Below are positions 63,318-64,000 of a stretch of 64,000 nt of DNA, piece after piece. The stretch is from Flavobacteriales bacterium UBA7468. GTDB lineage: Bacteria > Bacteroidota > Bacteroidia > Flavobacteriales_D > Crocinitomicaceae. Position numbers and translations under genes: made by a program. A model generated the notes under the pieces. The model was given only the letters and a program-made list of their open reading frames with translations. It had not been told where the DNA came from and did no database searches. Each line of letters opens with the position of its first letter. The first letter of the stretch is position 1. The stretch is from NCBI GenBank assembly GCA_002478565.1, contig DLPC01000025.1, positions 1 through 64,000 of the forward strand. Reading direction: 5' to 3'.

Positions 63318-64000
63318 GTGAAGAAACTATATAAATATCTCCTCAATAAGCTCCCGAGACCCTTGCTTATCCGCCTGAGTTACCTTTTTAGGTTGGTGGC
63401 ACCTATTTTGTACAAAGGGTCTGCTGTGAGTTGCCCAGTTTGTGAAAAATCATTTTCAAAGTTTTTATCGTATGGTTCAGAGGTCGCACACCGTGAAAAC
63501 GTCTTGTGCCCCCATGACCTCACACTCGAGCGCCACCGATTGATGTGGCTTTACCTCAAAGACCACAGCAATTTTTTTACTGCTTCTTCGCTTTCTGTAC
63601 TTCATATTGCGCCAGAACAATGTTTTATTGACCGTTTCAAGGCTCAAACAAACTTAAATTACCTCACCGCTGACCTCGTTTCGCCAATTGCAGACATGCA
63701 TTTCGACCTACACAGTATTCCGCTAGAAGACAATCGTTTTGATGTGGTTTTTTGCAATCATGTGATGGAACACGTAACTGATCCCAAACAATGTATGTCA
63801 GAACTCTTCAGAGTCATGAAGCCAGGAGGATGGGCCATTATGCAAGTACCTCAGGATTTTAGCCGTGAGCAAACCTATGAAGACGCTAGTATCACAAGCC
63901 CAGCTGAACGCGAAAAACACTTTTGGCAAAAAGACCACGTACGTTTATTTGGTAAAGACTATCCATCTTACCTTGAGTCTGTAGGTTTTCAAACCCAAAT
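63318..64000 (+). CDS. SAM-dependent methyltransferase, 3' partial
   Basis: The frame opens at GTG 63318 (KKLYKYLLNKLPRPLL) and runs off the window after 227 residues. A CPVCEKSF segment with later Cys and His (about 39-65) looks like a zinc site. The class I methyltransferase core follows: SVLHIAPE, NLNYLTADLV, IPLEDNRFDVVFCNHVMEHV, and FRVMKPGGWAIMQVP, then KDHVRLFGKDY. The nature of the substrate is unknown. A promoter box 4 bases before the GTG predicts a leaderless mRNA and supports this start. Confidence 0.85.
   Translation, partial: MKKLYKYLLNKLPRPLLIRLSYLFRLVAPILYKGSAVSCPVCEKSFSKFLSYGSEVAHRENVLCPHDLTLERHRLMWLYLKDHSNFFTASSLSVLHIAPEQCFIDRFKAQTNLNYLTADLVSPIADMHFDLHSIPLEDNRFDVVFCNHVMEHVTDPKQCMSELFRVMKPGGWAIMQVPQDFSREQTYEDASITSPAEREKHFWQKDHVRLFGKDYPSYLESVGFQTQ

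Overview
The window looks like a chromosome segment of a free-living, probably aquatic member of the Bacteroidota, most likely order Flavobacteriales. The evidence: at least five secreted proteins with type IX secretion sorting domains; a PorP/SprF-OmpA pair; the gliding ABC ATPase GldA; a split transketolase; an atpBEFHAG cluster without atpD/atpC; and promoters of the Bacteroidota type (TAnnTTTG at -7, sometimes with TTG at -33). Genes are very tightly packed. No gap exceeds 300 bases, and I see no rRNA, tRNA, CRISPR array, insertion sequence or prophage. Family-level placement is inference.

Layout. 1-5770: the end of a giant surface adhesin with Ig-like and thrombospondin-3 repeats, then PorP/SprF and an OmpA-like lipid-anchor or peptidoglycan-binding partner, closed by a bidirectional terminator. 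5819-11403: a YigZ-family gene diverging from an operon of a surface GH13 lipoprotein, an unknown secreted protein, a DUF456 protein, an ankyrin protein and a DOMON-containing T9SS cargo. 11415-14596: an unknown secreted protein and a remarkable single-ORF fusion of lycopene cyclase with Brp/Blh beta-carotene dioxygenase, which would make retinal from lycopene. 14706-16841: a LamG/PKD-like T9SS cargo. 16846-24708: an eight-gene minus-strand run (LRR protein, GH25, membrane protein, rnpA, ctpA, O-antigen ligase, gldA, tyrS). 24800-28108: a T9SS cargo, ribF and queA. 28195-32584: an O-acetylation module of one MBOAT and two SGNH hydrolases. 32637-40856: a YyaL-type protein, the split transketolase with a VWA gene between its halves, urocanate hydratase and an alkaline-phosphatase-like enzyme.

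40988-44787 is the iron-sulfur operon (A-type carrier, sufB, sufC, sufD). 44868-49813 is the ATP synthase operon, with a strong hairpin between atpE and atpF. 49898-56199 is rich in haem synthesis (hemJ, and the hemA-hemC-hemD operon) and also holds methylmalonyl-CoA epimerase, a HAD phosphatase and a GNAT-like unknown. 56196-57437 is a small operon of MazG, a degenerate DEAD-box-like protein and an unknown. 57488-64000 carries an ALDH8-like aldehyde dehydrogenase, an eight-base tandem repeat, a GH16 glucanase, a secreted S9 oligopeptidase with an unknown beta-rich protein, and the start of a methyltransferase cut by the window end.

The most notable signals are the CrtY-Blh fusion, the atpE/atpF hairpin, the repeated placement of TAnnTTTG boxes only 4 or 7 bases before start codons (apparently leaderless mRNAs), the octanucleotide array ahead of the GH16 gene, and the helicase-like protein without helicase motifs.
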